From JANNYA01 sp031422315 (GTDB lineage Bacteria; Pseudomonadota; Gammaproteobacteria; Xanthomonadales; SZUA-5): a DNA stretch of 60,442 nucleotides. The position numbers were made by a program, and so were the translations under genes. Below, piece by piece: positions 35,301-46,176 of this stretch. Location: positions 1 through 60,442 of the forward strand of contig JANOQN010000075.1 in the NCBI GenBank assembly GCA_031422315.1. The letters run 5' to 3'. Under the pieces are notes generated by a model. The model had not been told where the DNA came from and ran no database searches. It worked only from the letters and a program-made list of their open reading frames with translations. Numbering within the stretch: position 1 is the first letter of the stretch; each line of letters opens with the position of its first letter.

Positions 35301-36716
35301 AGCCGGTAGCGTGCTTAAGTCGAGCCGCTCGACGAGCTTGCCAGCCACATCTAGCTTTGCGCCACCGGTGCGCAACGTGCCTACCCAAACACCGCCATCG
35401 CGGCTTTTTGAGACGGCACTGACATCATCACCTGGCAGGTTGGCCACCACGAATTGGCTGGCTTGCGCCCCGGCAGCATTGGCTTGTAAATCACTTCGGC
35501 GATGTTGCGAGATTAGCCCGGTTTGCAGGTCAAAACGCGCCATGCCCGAGCTATCAACCAGCGCAGCCCAGAGCGTATTATCACTACCGACAACAATGCT
35601 GCTGACTTGATTCGAAGGCAATGCGCGCGGGTTATCGGGTGTTTTTTGAATCAGACCAACCCAGCTAGCGCGCAAATCATGCACGGCCGGACCGCCGGTC
35701 CAGGTGCCAACCCAAAGCTGACCATCGCGATCTTCGAGCAAATCAGAAATACGATTGCCGGGTAAGCTGCCGGTATCACCGGGCTCACTGCGCCAGCGAT
35801 CAAAACTGCGTTGATCAGCTTGCATGCGATTGAGCCCATTTGAGGTGGCAATCCAAAGCTGCCCGTGGCTGTCGCGCTGTAGCGTTCGGCAAAAATTATC
35901 ACTGATGCTTGTCGAATCAGCCGCGCTGTGTTGCAACGACGCAAGCAGCTTGCCAGTGCCGTCAATGCGCAGCAGGCCTTTGTCGCTCGTTGCTAGCCAA
36001 TAGCCGCCTTGTAAATCGGGTTCAATATCACTGACCGAAGCCGCGCCGGTCCTGGAAAAAACCCGTTGATTGGCAAAATTCTGGTCGGTCAGAACGATGT
36101 TGCCATCAACAAACCAAGCGATATCGTTAGATGCCAGCTGTCGCAGTGCTCTGACGACCGTGCCTTTTGGAATCGATGCATCGAAAAATTGCCGGGTTTT
36201 GGTATTCAGCAAAACAACGCCGCTGCGCCTTGTTGAAAGCAGTAGTTGACTGCCATTAACCACCAACATCGATGCGATAAAATCATCGCTGGATATCGTG
36301 CCGTTCTTGACGTTGACCGGCACATGGGTAAAGCGTTCGGTAGTCAAATCCATCACCGTAAGAATCGGGCCTTGCGTGCTGATCCACAGCTGATCCAGCC
36401 CATCTAACGCCATCGAAATTACATAGTTATCGGCCAAGCCGTTTGCGCCGCGCACATAATTTTGAAATCGATAGCCATCAAAACGCGAAAGCCCAGCCTG
36501 CGTGCCAAACCACATATAGCCAGCACGATCTTGCAGCATCTTTGAAACGGTGGCTTGCGGTAAACCCGAGTTTTGTCCGAAGCTTCGAAACCGCACCGTT
36601 TCGACCATAGCTGGAAACGAACGCGCGGCATTTGCTTGGCCTAGCGGCATGGGCTCGGCGTTGGCGAGCGTAAGGCTGAGCCAAAATATCAAAACGAGGT
36701 GAATGAACATGCGCAT
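32355..36716 (-). CDS. giant two-component propeller sensor histidine kinase
   Basis: 1453 residues. Signal peptide about 1-20. The sensor part (about 40-720) has repeats like GLPQATVSKMLQDRAGYMWFGTQAGLSRFDG, the Reg_prop beta-propeller repeats. Y_Y_Y-type domain about 745-825. Membrane segment about 829-851. Two PAS/PAC domains about 870-985 and 1015-1135. HisKA with phospho-acceptor H1187 in GVAHEINTP. HATPase N-box NLVLNAITHA, G1 DDGVGIPEEI, G2 GQGGSGLGL. A segment (about 1400-1437) includes a translated REP repeat, after which GTRFKIIVPL resumes. No receiver domain and no adjacent response regulator. Periplasmic ligand, cytosolic kinase. Confidence 0.88.
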   Translation of the reverse strand: MRMFIHLVLIFWLSLTLANAEPMPLGQANAARSFPAMVETVRFRSFGQNSGLPQATVSKMLQDRAGYMWFGTQAGLSRFDGYRFQNYVRGANGLADNYVISMALDGLDQLWISTQGPILTVMDLTTERFTHVPVNVKNGTISSDDFIASMLVVNGSQLLLSTRRSGVVLLNTKTRQFFDASIPKGTVVRALRQLASNDIAWFVDGNIVLTDQNFANQRVFSRTGAASVSDIEPDLQGGYWLATSDKGLLRIDGTGKLLASLQHSAADSTSISDNFCRTLQRDSHGQLWIATSNGLNRMQADQRSFDRWRSEPGDTGSLPGNRISDLLEDRDGQLWVGTWTGGPAVHDLRASWVGLIQKTPDNPRALPSNQVSSIVVGSDNTLWAALVDSSGMARFDLQTGLISQHRRSDLQANAAGAQASQFVVANLPGDDVSAVSKSRDGGVWVGTLRTGGAKLDVAGKLVERLDLSTLPADQSGGFNGISGLTILKIHENAKGDLWVGTLNAGLNYRCASCTTFKQFRHAVGDKTSIPGDTNTAILEAKNGDFWFGFRRGGLARYVTTESRFVRYQNDLARANSLAHTSVSSIIEDADGRIWVGTQSGGISIMNHPPEDNFSQITTAQGLPSDTSACFIADAQNNIWLSMTGGVVRFDGASSKNIGSGKHSVFRMQDGIQGQDFFTESCTRGPDGLLYFGALHGITVIDPNRLPSPRINPSVTLTDVQFGNRSLSPVSGELSATAANLSEISVPFKERLFGVSFSSLNYLSPDSVKFRHRLKGFTDEWTEVDASRRFVSFTNLPAGQYQLEVAASLVPPEFGTSRLLRINIEQSPWLSGAAIAGYAALAGLLAALIAWPIRARWREREIANAKLEHNAQKLKLVLNTSGCELWDIDIKEQRLIRYSELQSLGLRSPEQGVKVAEFIQYLHDEDRAGFLDRFDRYLKGDGESFEAVYRVRASGGRYRWLRSRGYRAKNGRVSGTTIDITDIKNGELQLQKLNAALEVQLRELEAARAAISDTENRRKLALWGSGCEFFEANLATDALIRENKIPGLSSNEMAATLSSYWPYLHPDDLPAFNKAFIEHVKGETPFYDVTYRAKHTLGHWVWVQTRGRAVGYDETGRVVLLAGTNYDVSDLKSQEFALSELAAELEARVKARTQDLSDALDNLKRAQRQLVDTEKMAALGGLVAGVAHEINTPIGISVTAASHLAEQSLQLQRKLESGALKKSDISEFSEIAQQSSELVLSNLRRASELVRSFKQVAVDQSSEQKRTIELRAYLTDVLSALRPMIRKSQHRIHINCADEIHLSTFPGAIYQITTNLVLNAITHAFAEGEVGNIWIQASVNETHLMLNFEDDGVGIPEEIRERVFEPFFTTKRGQGGSGLGLHIVFNLVTQVLGGKITIDSTSPPRHPRESGDPGTVSATSEYLSTANQTDPDLPGSAKTGTRFKIIVPLDQSSA
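32480..32510 (-). repeat. REP-like palindrome inside the kinase coding sequence
   Basis: The plus strand reads CTGGGTCCCCGC...GAGGATGACGAGG, matching the intergenic repeats at 39076-39414 (CTGGATCCCCGCCTTCGCGG type). On the coding strand it is translated as PPRHPRESGDPG within the ATPase domain, between the last conserved beta strands (about residues 1402-1413). Confidence 0.8.
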
Positions 36717-36777
36717 GGATGCAAGGTAACATGCAAAAAATGGCGGGCTAAATGAAATTGACAGGAATTAGTAAAAA

Positions 36778-38976
36778 ATGATCGCAGACACCGCAGATAA
36801 AGATATTTTTGAAGCTTCGGGGCCAGCGCATTTGCTGCGTGCAGTATCGGAAAATCCTATCCTTGTGCCGTTTCAACACGCATTGGGAGATCGCTTTTTT
36901 GAGTGCCCGGATTTCAACGCACTATTGCCAAAGCACGTCCTGCCTGCAGTCAACTTTTTACTGACTGACTTTAGCCGCGCAATTGACTCGGTATGCCACA
37001 CCGATGTCATCCGTTTTGAGTCAATCATTACGCCGCTAGAAGTAGCAAACGCAAGACTAAAGCAGGGTTTTGGCGCGGTTGAACATCTTTATCGGGTGCA
37101 AGATAGCCCTGAATTGCGCGAAATATATGAGCTAGCCCAAACACGGGTCACGCAGTTTTTGAGCGAGCTAAATCAAAACTACGCACTTTATTTGCAGCTA
37201 AAAGCGTTGGATATGCAGCAATCAGAAACCGGTGTTCAGGCCCGCGTGTTGGCGCGCTGGCTGCTCGAGTTTGAGCGCGGCGGCGTGCACCTGAAAGGGC
37301 CGCAGGCCGCTGCATTTTTGGACAACGTGCAGCAGCTGGCTGCGCTCGCCACGCAGTTTGAGCAGCAGCTGCTTGACGCTACTCAGGCTTTCGCAATGGA
37401 TATCGATGAGGCAGACGCGGAGGTCAAGCTCGCAGGCTTACCCGACTATGCGCTTGCCATGCTGCGCGCGCAGGCCGTTGAGGCCGGCGTTTTTGGCTAT
37501 CGCATTAGCCTGCGCTATGCATGCTATGCGGCGGTGATGAATTTTGCTAAAAATCGTGAGCTGCGCGCGCAAGTATTTCGGGCTTATGCGACCCGCGCCA
37601 GCGAAAATTGCGTCTCAGGCTTTGATAACGGACCGGTTATTGAGGCCATTACGCGCTTGCGCTTGCGAAACGCTGAACTACTGGGATTTCACTGCCCGGC
37701 CGAGCTGGTATTGCTGGACAAAATGGCGGGCAGCGTAGCTGACGTCGAGCAGTTTTTACTCAAGCTAACCGCTCAGGTGCGTCCGCACGCAGCGATCGAG
37801 CTTCAAACATTGCACGAATTTGCGAAAACGCAGGGCTTATTGGGGGCAAATCAAACGCTCGAAGCGTGGGATCTTAACTTCATCTCCGAGCGCTACAAAC
37901 AGCAGCAGCTTGGTTTTGATTCGCCGTCACTCAAAAATTATTTCGAAATTGAGCATGTGTTGTGCGCACTGAGTGAGCTTAGCGATGCACTGTTCGGTCT
38001 GCACTTTGAACGTGATTTTGGCATGCCGTGCTGGCACCAAGATGTACGCTTTTATCGATTGGTGGACGCTCAAGGCATCAGCGCTGCGGGCTTTTATCTG
38101 GACATGTACGCAAGATCCGGCAAACGCAGCGGTGCCTGGATGGACGTTTGCAGCGCACGTATTGTTGGCTCTGATCGCGTGCAGCTGCCGATCGCGCATT
38201 TGGTGTGTAATTTCGCGCCAGCTGCTGGCGATAGTCATGCAGCGCTCAGCCATGATGAGCTGCTAACGCTGCTGCACGAATTTGGCCACGGCCTGCATTT
38301 GATGCTCACGCAGGTGCAAACCCCAGGTGCCAGCGGCATTGATGGCATTGAGTGGGACGCGATTGAACTGCCGAGCCAGCTGATGGAAAACTTCGGCTGG
38401 CATAGCACTGGACTGGCGTTGTTTGGCAAGCACGCAGAAACGGGTGAAGCGATACCGGATGCGCTAGTTAACGCGCTGATGCAGTCAAGATCACAATTAG
38501 CAGGCTTACGATTGATTCGTCAGCTTGAATTCGCCAGCTTTGATTTTGCTATCCATTGCCAACAGCAGCGGCTTACGATCAAGAAAATAATGCAGCAACT
38601 AAACTATGTGCGCGCCAAAATAAGCGTACTAGAGGCGCCAGCGTGGCAGCGCTTTCCACACGGGTTTAGCCATATTTTTGCCGGTGGCTACGCAGCGGTC
38701 TACTACGGCTATTTGTGGGCTGAAGTGCTGAGCGCAGACGCATTTTCATGGCTGGCTGAGCAAACGTGCGCACATTCAAATGAGCCTTCAGCGCAATTGC
38801 TGCGCGCATTTGGCGAGCGCTTTCGTAGCCACATTTTGGCAATAGGTTCTAGTGTGCCTGCGTTGGACGCCTTTACTGCCATGCGCGGGCGGGCGCCAGA
38901 TTCGACCAACCTATTAGAGAGTTATGGGTTGCAGATAAATCCTAATACCACTTTTACAAACCCCGCCAAGCACTGA
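36778..38976 (+). CDS. M3-family metallopeptidase (oligopeptidase A-like)
   Basis: 732 residues, slightly longer than OpdA/PrlC (about 680). Zinc motif HEFGH at H500-H504, with the third ligand E530 in WDAIELPSQLMENF. The region GFSHIFAGGYAAVYYGYLWAEVLS is the conserved C-terminal part of M3 peptidases. It degrades short peptides, including signal-peptide remnants, in the cytoplasm. Divergent from the histidine kinase; the 61 bp between must hold both promoters. Followed by a repeat block. Confidence 0.93.
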   Translation: MIADTADKDIFEASGPAHLLRAVSENPILVPFQHALGDRFFECPDFNALLPKHVLPAVNFLLTDFSRAIDSVCHTDVIRFESIITPLEVANARLKQGFGAVEHLYRVQDSPELREIYELAQTRVTQFLSELNQNYALYLQLKALDMQQSETGVQARVLARWLLEFERGGVHLKGPQAAAFLDNVQQLAALATQFEQQLLDATQAFAMDIDEADAEVKLAGLPDYALAMLRAQAVEAGVFGYRISLRYACYAAVMNFAKNRELRAQVFRAYATRASENCVSGFDNGPVIEAITRLRLRNAELLGFHCPAELVLLDKMAGSVADVEQFLLKLTAQVRPHAAIELQTLHEFAKTQGLLGANQTLEAWDLNFISERYKQQQLGFDSPSLKNYFEIEHVLCALSELSDALFGLHFERDFGMPCWHQDVRFYRLVDAQGISAAGFYLDMYARSGKRSGAWMDVCSARIVGSDRVQLPIAHLVCNFAPAAGDSHAALSHDELLTLLHEFGHGLHLMLTQVQTPGASGIDGIEWDAIELPSQLMENFGWHSTGLALFGKHAETGEAIPDALVNALMQSRSQLAGLRLIRQLEFASFDFAIHCQQQRLTIKKIMQQLNYVRAKISVLEAPAWQRFPHGFSHIFAGGYAAVYYGYLWAEVLSADAFSWLAEQTCAHSNEPSAQLLRAFGERFRSHILAIGSSVPALDAFTAMRGRAPDSTNLLESYGLQINPNTTFTNPAKH

Positions 38977-39049
38977 ATTTGCAAGCAAAAACGGCATACC
39001 TCATTATCCCGTTTGCAGTAGTAACATACGTTTCCGTCGAACGAAAAGT

Positions 39050-39421
39050 CGATTTTGCGAGCAGCGCACTACTTCCTCGTCATCCCCGTGCAGGCGGGGC
39101 TCCAGAATAGGTGTCAACGTCGCCCGGACTAAAAAATACCGAATTCTGCGCGCTTTTTTTTCATTTCATAGCACCGAAAGCTCGAGGAACCTGGATCCCC
39201 GCCTTCGCGGGGATGACGATAAGGCGTGGGATAGTCGATTTTGCAAGCAGCGCACTACCTCCTCGTCATCCCCGCGCAGGCGGGGATCCAGAATAGGTGT
39301 CAACGTCGCCCGGACTAAAAAAATACCGAATTCTGCGCGCTTTTTTAATTGTATAAGCACCGAAGGCTCGAGGAACCTGGATCCCCGCCTTCGCGGGGAT
39401 GACGATAAGGCGAGGGATTCG
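39050..39421. repeat. tandem duplication of a 186-bp unit with inverted REP palindromes
   Basis: Unit 1 (39050-39235) and unit 2 (39236-39421) are nearly identical. Each begins CGATTTTGC, holds CTCGTCATCCCCG...GCGGGG and, about 100 bp on, the inverted copy CCTGGATCCCCGCCTTCG...GGGGATGACG. Between these arms is a conserved spacer (GTCGCCCGGACTAAAAAA, GAATTCTGCGCGC). The arrangement is BIME-like (two inverted REPs per unit). Confidence 0.85.
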
Positions 39422-39454
39422 ATAAGGCGAGGGAATCGATAAGGCGCGGGAACG
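39404..39454. repeat. three tandem 17-bp repeats
   Basis: GATAAGGCGAGGGATTC (39404-39420), GATAAGGCGAGGGAATC (39421-39437) and GATAAGGCGCGGGAACG (39438-39454). A related copy, GATAAGGCGTGGGATAG, ends unit 1 at 39218-39234. The array looks like slippage expansion of the repeat's own edge. Confidence 0.8.
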
Positions 39455-39533
39455 CGCCGCACAGAAGCCAACCGCAACTGATCCCTGGCAAGCCTCGATT
39501 TTGCTAGCATCCGCCAAAGCATTAGGACTAACT

Positions 39534-40469
39534 ATGCAACCTTTAGACAGCAGCTATTTGAGCTACCCGAATCGCCAACTTGGCATGGATCATCAACGCT
39601 ATCGCTTTGAAAGCCTGCAAAAGCGCAGCAATTTTCGCTGGCCCAATGGTGCCAAACTTGGCGTTTGTGTGCTGGTAACGGCGGGTTTTTACCCGCTAAA
39701 CCAATCCGGCAAGCCATTTAAAGTTCCGGGCGGCATGACTACGCCCTACCCTGATTTGCGACACTTTAGCCTGCGCGAATATGGCAACCGCATTGGCATT
39801 TATCGGGTGCTGGATGCGCTGTCGAAAAGTGACGTCAAACCCGGATTTGCAATCAGCAGCGCATTGATCAAGCGCGCGCCGCTTTTGGTGGACGAGCTTT
39901 GCGCACGCGGTGAAATTTTAGGCTACGGCGAGCATATGGACGCACTGCATTATGGCGGCCTAGCTGAGCCAGATGAGCGCGGCATGATTGCGCGTGCAGC
40001 GCAGGATTTGCGGCAATTCACCGGGCAAGCGGTGCAAGGCTGGCTGAGCCCGGCGAAATCGCAAAGCGAAAATACACCTGATTTATTGGTCGAACAAGGC
40101 TTTAAATACTGCTGCGATTGGGTCAATGATGAATTACCGTATTTGCAAAACACTCGCAGTAAACCATTGATTGCGCTACCTTTTTCGACTGAATTGGAAG
40201 ATCGTTTTGTAATGGGTAGCAACTTGCACAGCGAAGTTAGCTGGCGTGAGCAAATTTTTGACGCCTTTAATTTTCTACGGCAAGAATGTCTGGAATCCCT
40301 GCAGGCGCGCTTGCTGACTATTACGCTGCACCCATGGTTGATCGGTCAGCCGCATCGCATCCATGCGCTAGAAGCGGTGCTTGCACATATTGAAAAGCAC
40401 AGCCGCGAGATTTGCTATATGCAGCCTATCGAAGCTGCACTACATTTATTTCCGGAGCAATCAAAGTGA
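39534..40469 (+). CDS. polysaccharide deacetylase / PuuE-like protein with degenerate metal site
   Basis: About 311 residues from the ATG at 39534, with AGGA upstream. The fold pattern of PuuE-like deacetylases is visible: PYPDLRHFSLREYGNRIGIYRVLDALSKSDVKPGFAIS, DERGMIARAAQDLRQFTGQ, GWLSPAKSQSENTPDLLVEQGFKYCCDWVNDELPY. The usual metal-binding Asp of the first motif is replaced (TAGFYPLN), and the second motif reads EHMDALH instead of HxxxH. So it may act without the canonical metal, or bind only. Its stop overlaps the next GTG (GTGA), giving translational coupling with the YyaL-like gene. Confidence 0.75.
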   Translation: MQPLDSSYLSYPNRQLGMDHQRYRFESLQKRSNFRWPNGAKLGVCVLVTAGFYPLNQSGKPFKVPGGMTTPYPDLRHFSLREYGNRIGIYRVLDALSKSDVKPGFAISSALIKRAPLLVDELCARGEILGYGEHMDALHYGGLAEPDERGMIARAAQDLRQFTGQAVQGWLSPAKSQSENTPDLLVEQGFKYCCDWVNDELPYLQNTRSKPLIALPFSTELEDRFVMGSNLHSEVSWREQIFDAFNFLRQECLESLQARLLTITLHPWLIGQPHRIHALEAVLAHIEKHSREICYMQPIEAALHLFPEQSK

Positions 40470-42544
40470 TATCGTCTTCCTATGTAAAGCGCAACACCTT
40501 AGCGGATAGCCAGTCGCCCTATTTACAACAACACGCCAGCAACCCGGTACATTGGCAGGAATGGAGCGCTAGCGCGCTAGCATCGGCAGCCGCGCAAAAC
40601 AAACCGATACTGCTATCAATCGGCTACGCTGCCTGCCACTGGTGCCACGTCATGGCGCACGAAAGCTTTGAAGATAGCGCTACCGCTGCGGTGATGAATC
40701 AGCTGTACGTCAATATCAAAGTAGATCGTGAAGAGCGCCCAGATTTAGACAAAATCTACCAACTTGCGCATCAAGCCATGAGCCGCAGCGGCGGTGGCTG
40801 GCCGCTGACGATTTTTATTGACCCGCATACCCAATTGCCGTTTTTTACCGGCACGTATTTTCCACCCGCGCCCAGGCACGGGCTACCCGCATTTACTGAG
40901 GTCATCACGCAAGTAGCCGCGTGGTATGCCAGGGAAAAAACCCAGCTGGCCACGCAAAATATTGCCCTGCAAAAGTTCTTTGAAAATATCGATACGCTAG
41001 ATTCGCCGCCTACAGATAGCACAGCACAAAGCTCACTAGAGGAAGCGTTTGAGCAAATAGCACAGCGCGCCGATCAGCAATTTGGCGGATTTAGCGGCGC
41101 GCCGAAATTTCCCCACAGTAGCGAATTAATGCTAGTGCTACGGGCCGGCGAAAATGCGCCGCCAGCGCTACAGCAGTGGTTATCGACGAGCCTGACGGCG
41201 ATGGCAACGCGCGGCTTGTTTGATGTATTAGCGGGCGGGTTCTACCGCTATTGCGTGGATGCCCGCTGGGCTATTCCGCATTTTGAAAAAATGCTTTACG
41301 ACAATGCGCTGTTGCTGCGGCTGTATGCTGAGCACGCGATAAGCACGCAAAATCCAACCAGCCTAAGCACCTTACGAAAGACTACTGATTGGATGATGAG
41401 CGAGCTGCGCGCGCCTGAGGGTGGGTTTTACTCCAGCTTAGATGCCGACAGTTTAGACGCAGCAAACCACAGCACCGAAGGCGCGTTTTATGTGTGGCAG
41501 CAAAGTGAAGCCAAGCGGGTTTTGCCTGAAGCGTTGCATGCCATTGCCTTGGACTATTTCGGCTTGAATTTGCCGGCTAATTTTTTAGATCACGGGGAGT
41601 TTTGGCATCTATATCAGGCTTACACGACAGCAGATTTAGCCGCGCGCCACGCCTTCGCACTCACGCAAGTTGAATCAGACATTGAGGCTGCACGCCGTGC
41701 ACTATTGGCGTACCGCAACGAAAGGCCAAGGCCGGCCACTGATGATAAGCGCCTTACCGCTTGGAATGCGCTTGCCATCACTGGAATGGTGCGTGCCGGG
41801 ATTGCCCTGCAATCGACAGATTTAATTGCAGAGGCCAAAACCGCATTCGCAATGATTGAGTCCAACCTTTGGCAACATGGCAAGCTTTACGCCAGTGTGC
41901 GTAGTCAGGCTGCGCACCGAGCTTACTTAGACGATCACGCCTATTTGTTAGAAGCCTCACTCAGCTTGATGAGCGTTGCTTGCGAACCCAAGCTGCTCAG
42001 CTTCGCGATAAAGCTCGCCGATATTTTATTGGATGAATTTGGCCATCCACAGGGCGGGTTTTACTTCACCAGCAATATGCATGAAGCGCTGATCCACCGC
42101 AGCTATGGCTTTCAAGATGATGCCACCCCAAGCGGCAATGCCATCGCGATTATGCAGCTCAACAAACTCGGGCATTTGCTGGGCGATTCGCGCTATTTAA
42201 ACGCCGCTGAAAACGCGCTTAAAGCCGGTCTAGGCGCTGCAGCCAAGTCACCACAAAGCCACGCCAGCTTGCTGTTAGCGTCACTCGAGCTAGCGGAGCC
42301 GCATCAGATTCAGATCGTGCTGGCAGAGCACGCAGAGCCAGACTTGCAAGCCCAGCTAAATTGGCTGAGCACCCAACAAAATAGCGCGGTGTTTTTGCTT
42401 GACCAGCGATTTAGCGACCACGCTAGCTTGCGCACTAGCGTATTGCAAAGCGCCGCTGCATCGCCTACCCAGAGCTGGCTATTTCGCTGCGAAGGCGTAC
42501 AGTGTTCGGCGCCAGAAGTATTTGAGCCCAGCCGAGGCAGTTAG
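40466..42544 (+). CDS. YyaL/SSP411-type thioredoxin-domain protein (DUF255)
   Basis: 692 residues from the GTG at 40466; GGAG sits 10 bases upstream and the start overlaps the preceding stop. The N-terminal thioredoxin-like DUF255 domain shows NPVHWQEW, SIGYAACHWCHVM (C57, C60) and VDREERPDLD. A long alpha/alpha toroid-like region follows (GGFYRYCVDARWAIPHFEKMLYDNALLL, GGFYSSLDADS). Homologues are found from bacteria to mammals (spermatogenesis-associated protein 20). The catalytic role is unknown. Coupling to a deacetylase-like gene is notable. Confidence 0.9.
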   Translation: MISSSYVKRNTLADSQSPYLQQHASNPVHWQEWSASALASAAAQNKPILLSIGYAACHWCHVMAHESFEDSATAAVMNQLYVNIKVDREERPDLDKIYQLAHQAMSRSGGGWPLTIFIDPHTQLPFFTGTYFPPAPRHGLPAFTEVITQVAAWYAREKTQLATQNIALQKFFENIDTLDSPPTDSTAQSSLEEAFEQIAQRADQQFGGFSGAPKFPHSSELMLVLRAGENAPPALQQWLSTSLTAMATRGLFDVLAGGFYRYCVDARWAIPHFEKMLYDNALLLRLYAEHAISTQNPTSLSTLRKTTDWMMSELRAPEGGFYSSLDADSLDAANHSTEGAFYVWQQSEAKRVLPEALHAIALDYFGLNLPANFLDHGEFWHLYQAYTTADLAARHAFALTQVESDIEAARRALLAYRNERPRPATDDKRLTAWNALAITGMVRAGIALQSTDLIAEAKTAFAMIESNLWQHGKLYASVRSQAAHRAYLDDHAYLLEASLSLMSVACEPKLLSFAIKLADILLDEFGHPQGGFYFTSNMHEALIHRSYGFQDDATPSGNAIAIMQLNKLGHLLGDSRYLNAAENALKAGLGAAAKSPQSHASLLLASLELAEPHQIQIVLAEHAEPDLQAQLNWLSTQQNSAVFLLDQRFSDHASLRTSVLQSAAASPTQSWLFRCEGVQCSAPEVFEPSRGS

Positions 42545-42574
42545 TAACCCATTGAAATTAATCGGAATTTTTAT

Positions 42575-43045
42575 ATGACTTCAAAATCACGATTTCTAAG
42601 TTTCGCTTTTGCAATTTGTGCGTTTGCAAGTGCCCTGCCCGCTTGCGCAAGCGAAATCGACAAGCTGAGCTGGATGAACGGCACTTGGACGCAAACCAAA
42701 GCCGATTCCGTAGTGCAAGAAAGCTGGCTAGGCCCGCGCGGCAAGTTGCTGGTGGGCGTTAGTTTGACCAGCAGCGGCAAAGACAAAGCCAGTTTCGAAT
42801 ACATGCGCATCGTCGAAACGCCGTCTGGTTTGGTGTTTTACGCCAGTCCAAACGGCGGCCCAGCGGTAGCGTTTACGCTCAAAGAATCCTCTGAACGCCG
42901 CGTCGTGTTCGAAAATCTAGCGAATGATTTTCCGCACCGGGTTATTTATCAGCTTGTAGCAAACAGCGAGTTGCATGCGCGTATTGAAGGCAGCGTTGCT
43001 GGTAAACCGCGCAGTATGGATTGGCGATTTGCCTTGCAAAAATAA
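42575..43045 (+). CDS. DUF6265 secreted or periplasmic protein
   Basis: 156 residues with a signal peptide (about 1-25, ACASE). The mature part begins LSWMNGTWTQTKADSVVQESWLGPRGKLLVGVSLTSSG and continues FEYMRIVETPSGLVFYASPNGG and FENLANDFPHRVIYQ. This matches the DUF6265 beta-barrel (lipocalin-like) pattern. The function is not known. It stands 30 bp after the YyaL gene and could share its transcript. Confidence 0.82.
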   Translation: MTSKSRFLSFAFAICAFASALPACASEIDKLSWMNGTWTQTKADSVVQESWLGPRGKLLVGVSLTSSGKDKASFEYMRIVETPSGLVFYASPNGGPAVAFTLKESSERRVVFENLANDFPHRVIYQLVANSELHARIEGSVAGKPRSMDWRFALQK

Positions 43046-43091
43046 TCGAACCGGCGCCATTAAAAGCGAATACATTTCGAATTTAGCAACT

Positions 43092-43110
43092 AATGCGAAT
43101 CATTCGCATC
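43092..43110. promoter_or_regulatory. Fur-box-like palindrome upstream of acnA
   Basis: ATGCGAATCATTCGCAT (43093-43109) is a perfect 17-bp palindrome and very close to the known Fur consensus of the AATGAGAATCATTCTCATT type. It is about 130 bp upstream of the aconitase start and 47 bp after the preceding gene. Fur-Fe2+ binding is inferred; the promoter itself was not resolved. Confidence 0.65.
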
Positions 43111-43238
43111 AATATCAATGCACGCCCAAACAATCACCCTGCATTAGGGTTTGCGGGCGCGCGCGGGCACAGCCATAATCGCGCACGCTTTGAGTTTTAC
43201 ACATAGCCTAGCTTTCGACCGACACCAGGAGATCAACC

Positions 43239-45968
<2,730 letters not shown>

Positions 45969-45990
45969 CCAAACCGCGCCCAGATCAGCT

Positions 45991-46045
45991 CCCTCGCCCT
46001 GCCAATACACGTTATTCGAAGCGTATCGGTCGGACAGGGAGAGGG
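45991..46045 (+). terminator. possible hairpin terminator after acnA
   Basis: CCCTCGCCCTG (45991-46001) pairs with CAGGGAGAGGG (46035-46045) with one mismatch around a 33-base loop. No T-run follows, so termination is uncertain. The rest of 45969-46176 shows no gene. Confidence 0.3.
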
Positions 46046-46176
46046 TTGGGGTGAGGGTTAAGCCAGATCAACATGCGCAAATCGGCTTACATAGAATCTT
46101 CGATTATTAGCTATCTAACGGCTCGGCCAAGTCGGACTAACAGACAAAATCAAAAACCTCAAAGAAACCTGTGACT

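Larger units (their letters stand above)
38977..39533. other. long gene-free stretch filled with repeats
   Basis: About 560 bp between the M3 peptidase and the deacetylase-like gene. Most of it is a tandemly duplicated REP-type block and a 17-bp tandem repeat, listed separately. Several frames are open across it and read like VIPAKAGIQ or HPRAGGDPE, which are translations of the repeat, not genes. Confidence 0.8.

Noticed and set aside
39111..39522. ORFs reading VIPAKAGIQ and HPRAGGDPE in the repeat block
   Set aside because: They are translations of the REP units on both strands and have no ribosome binding sites.
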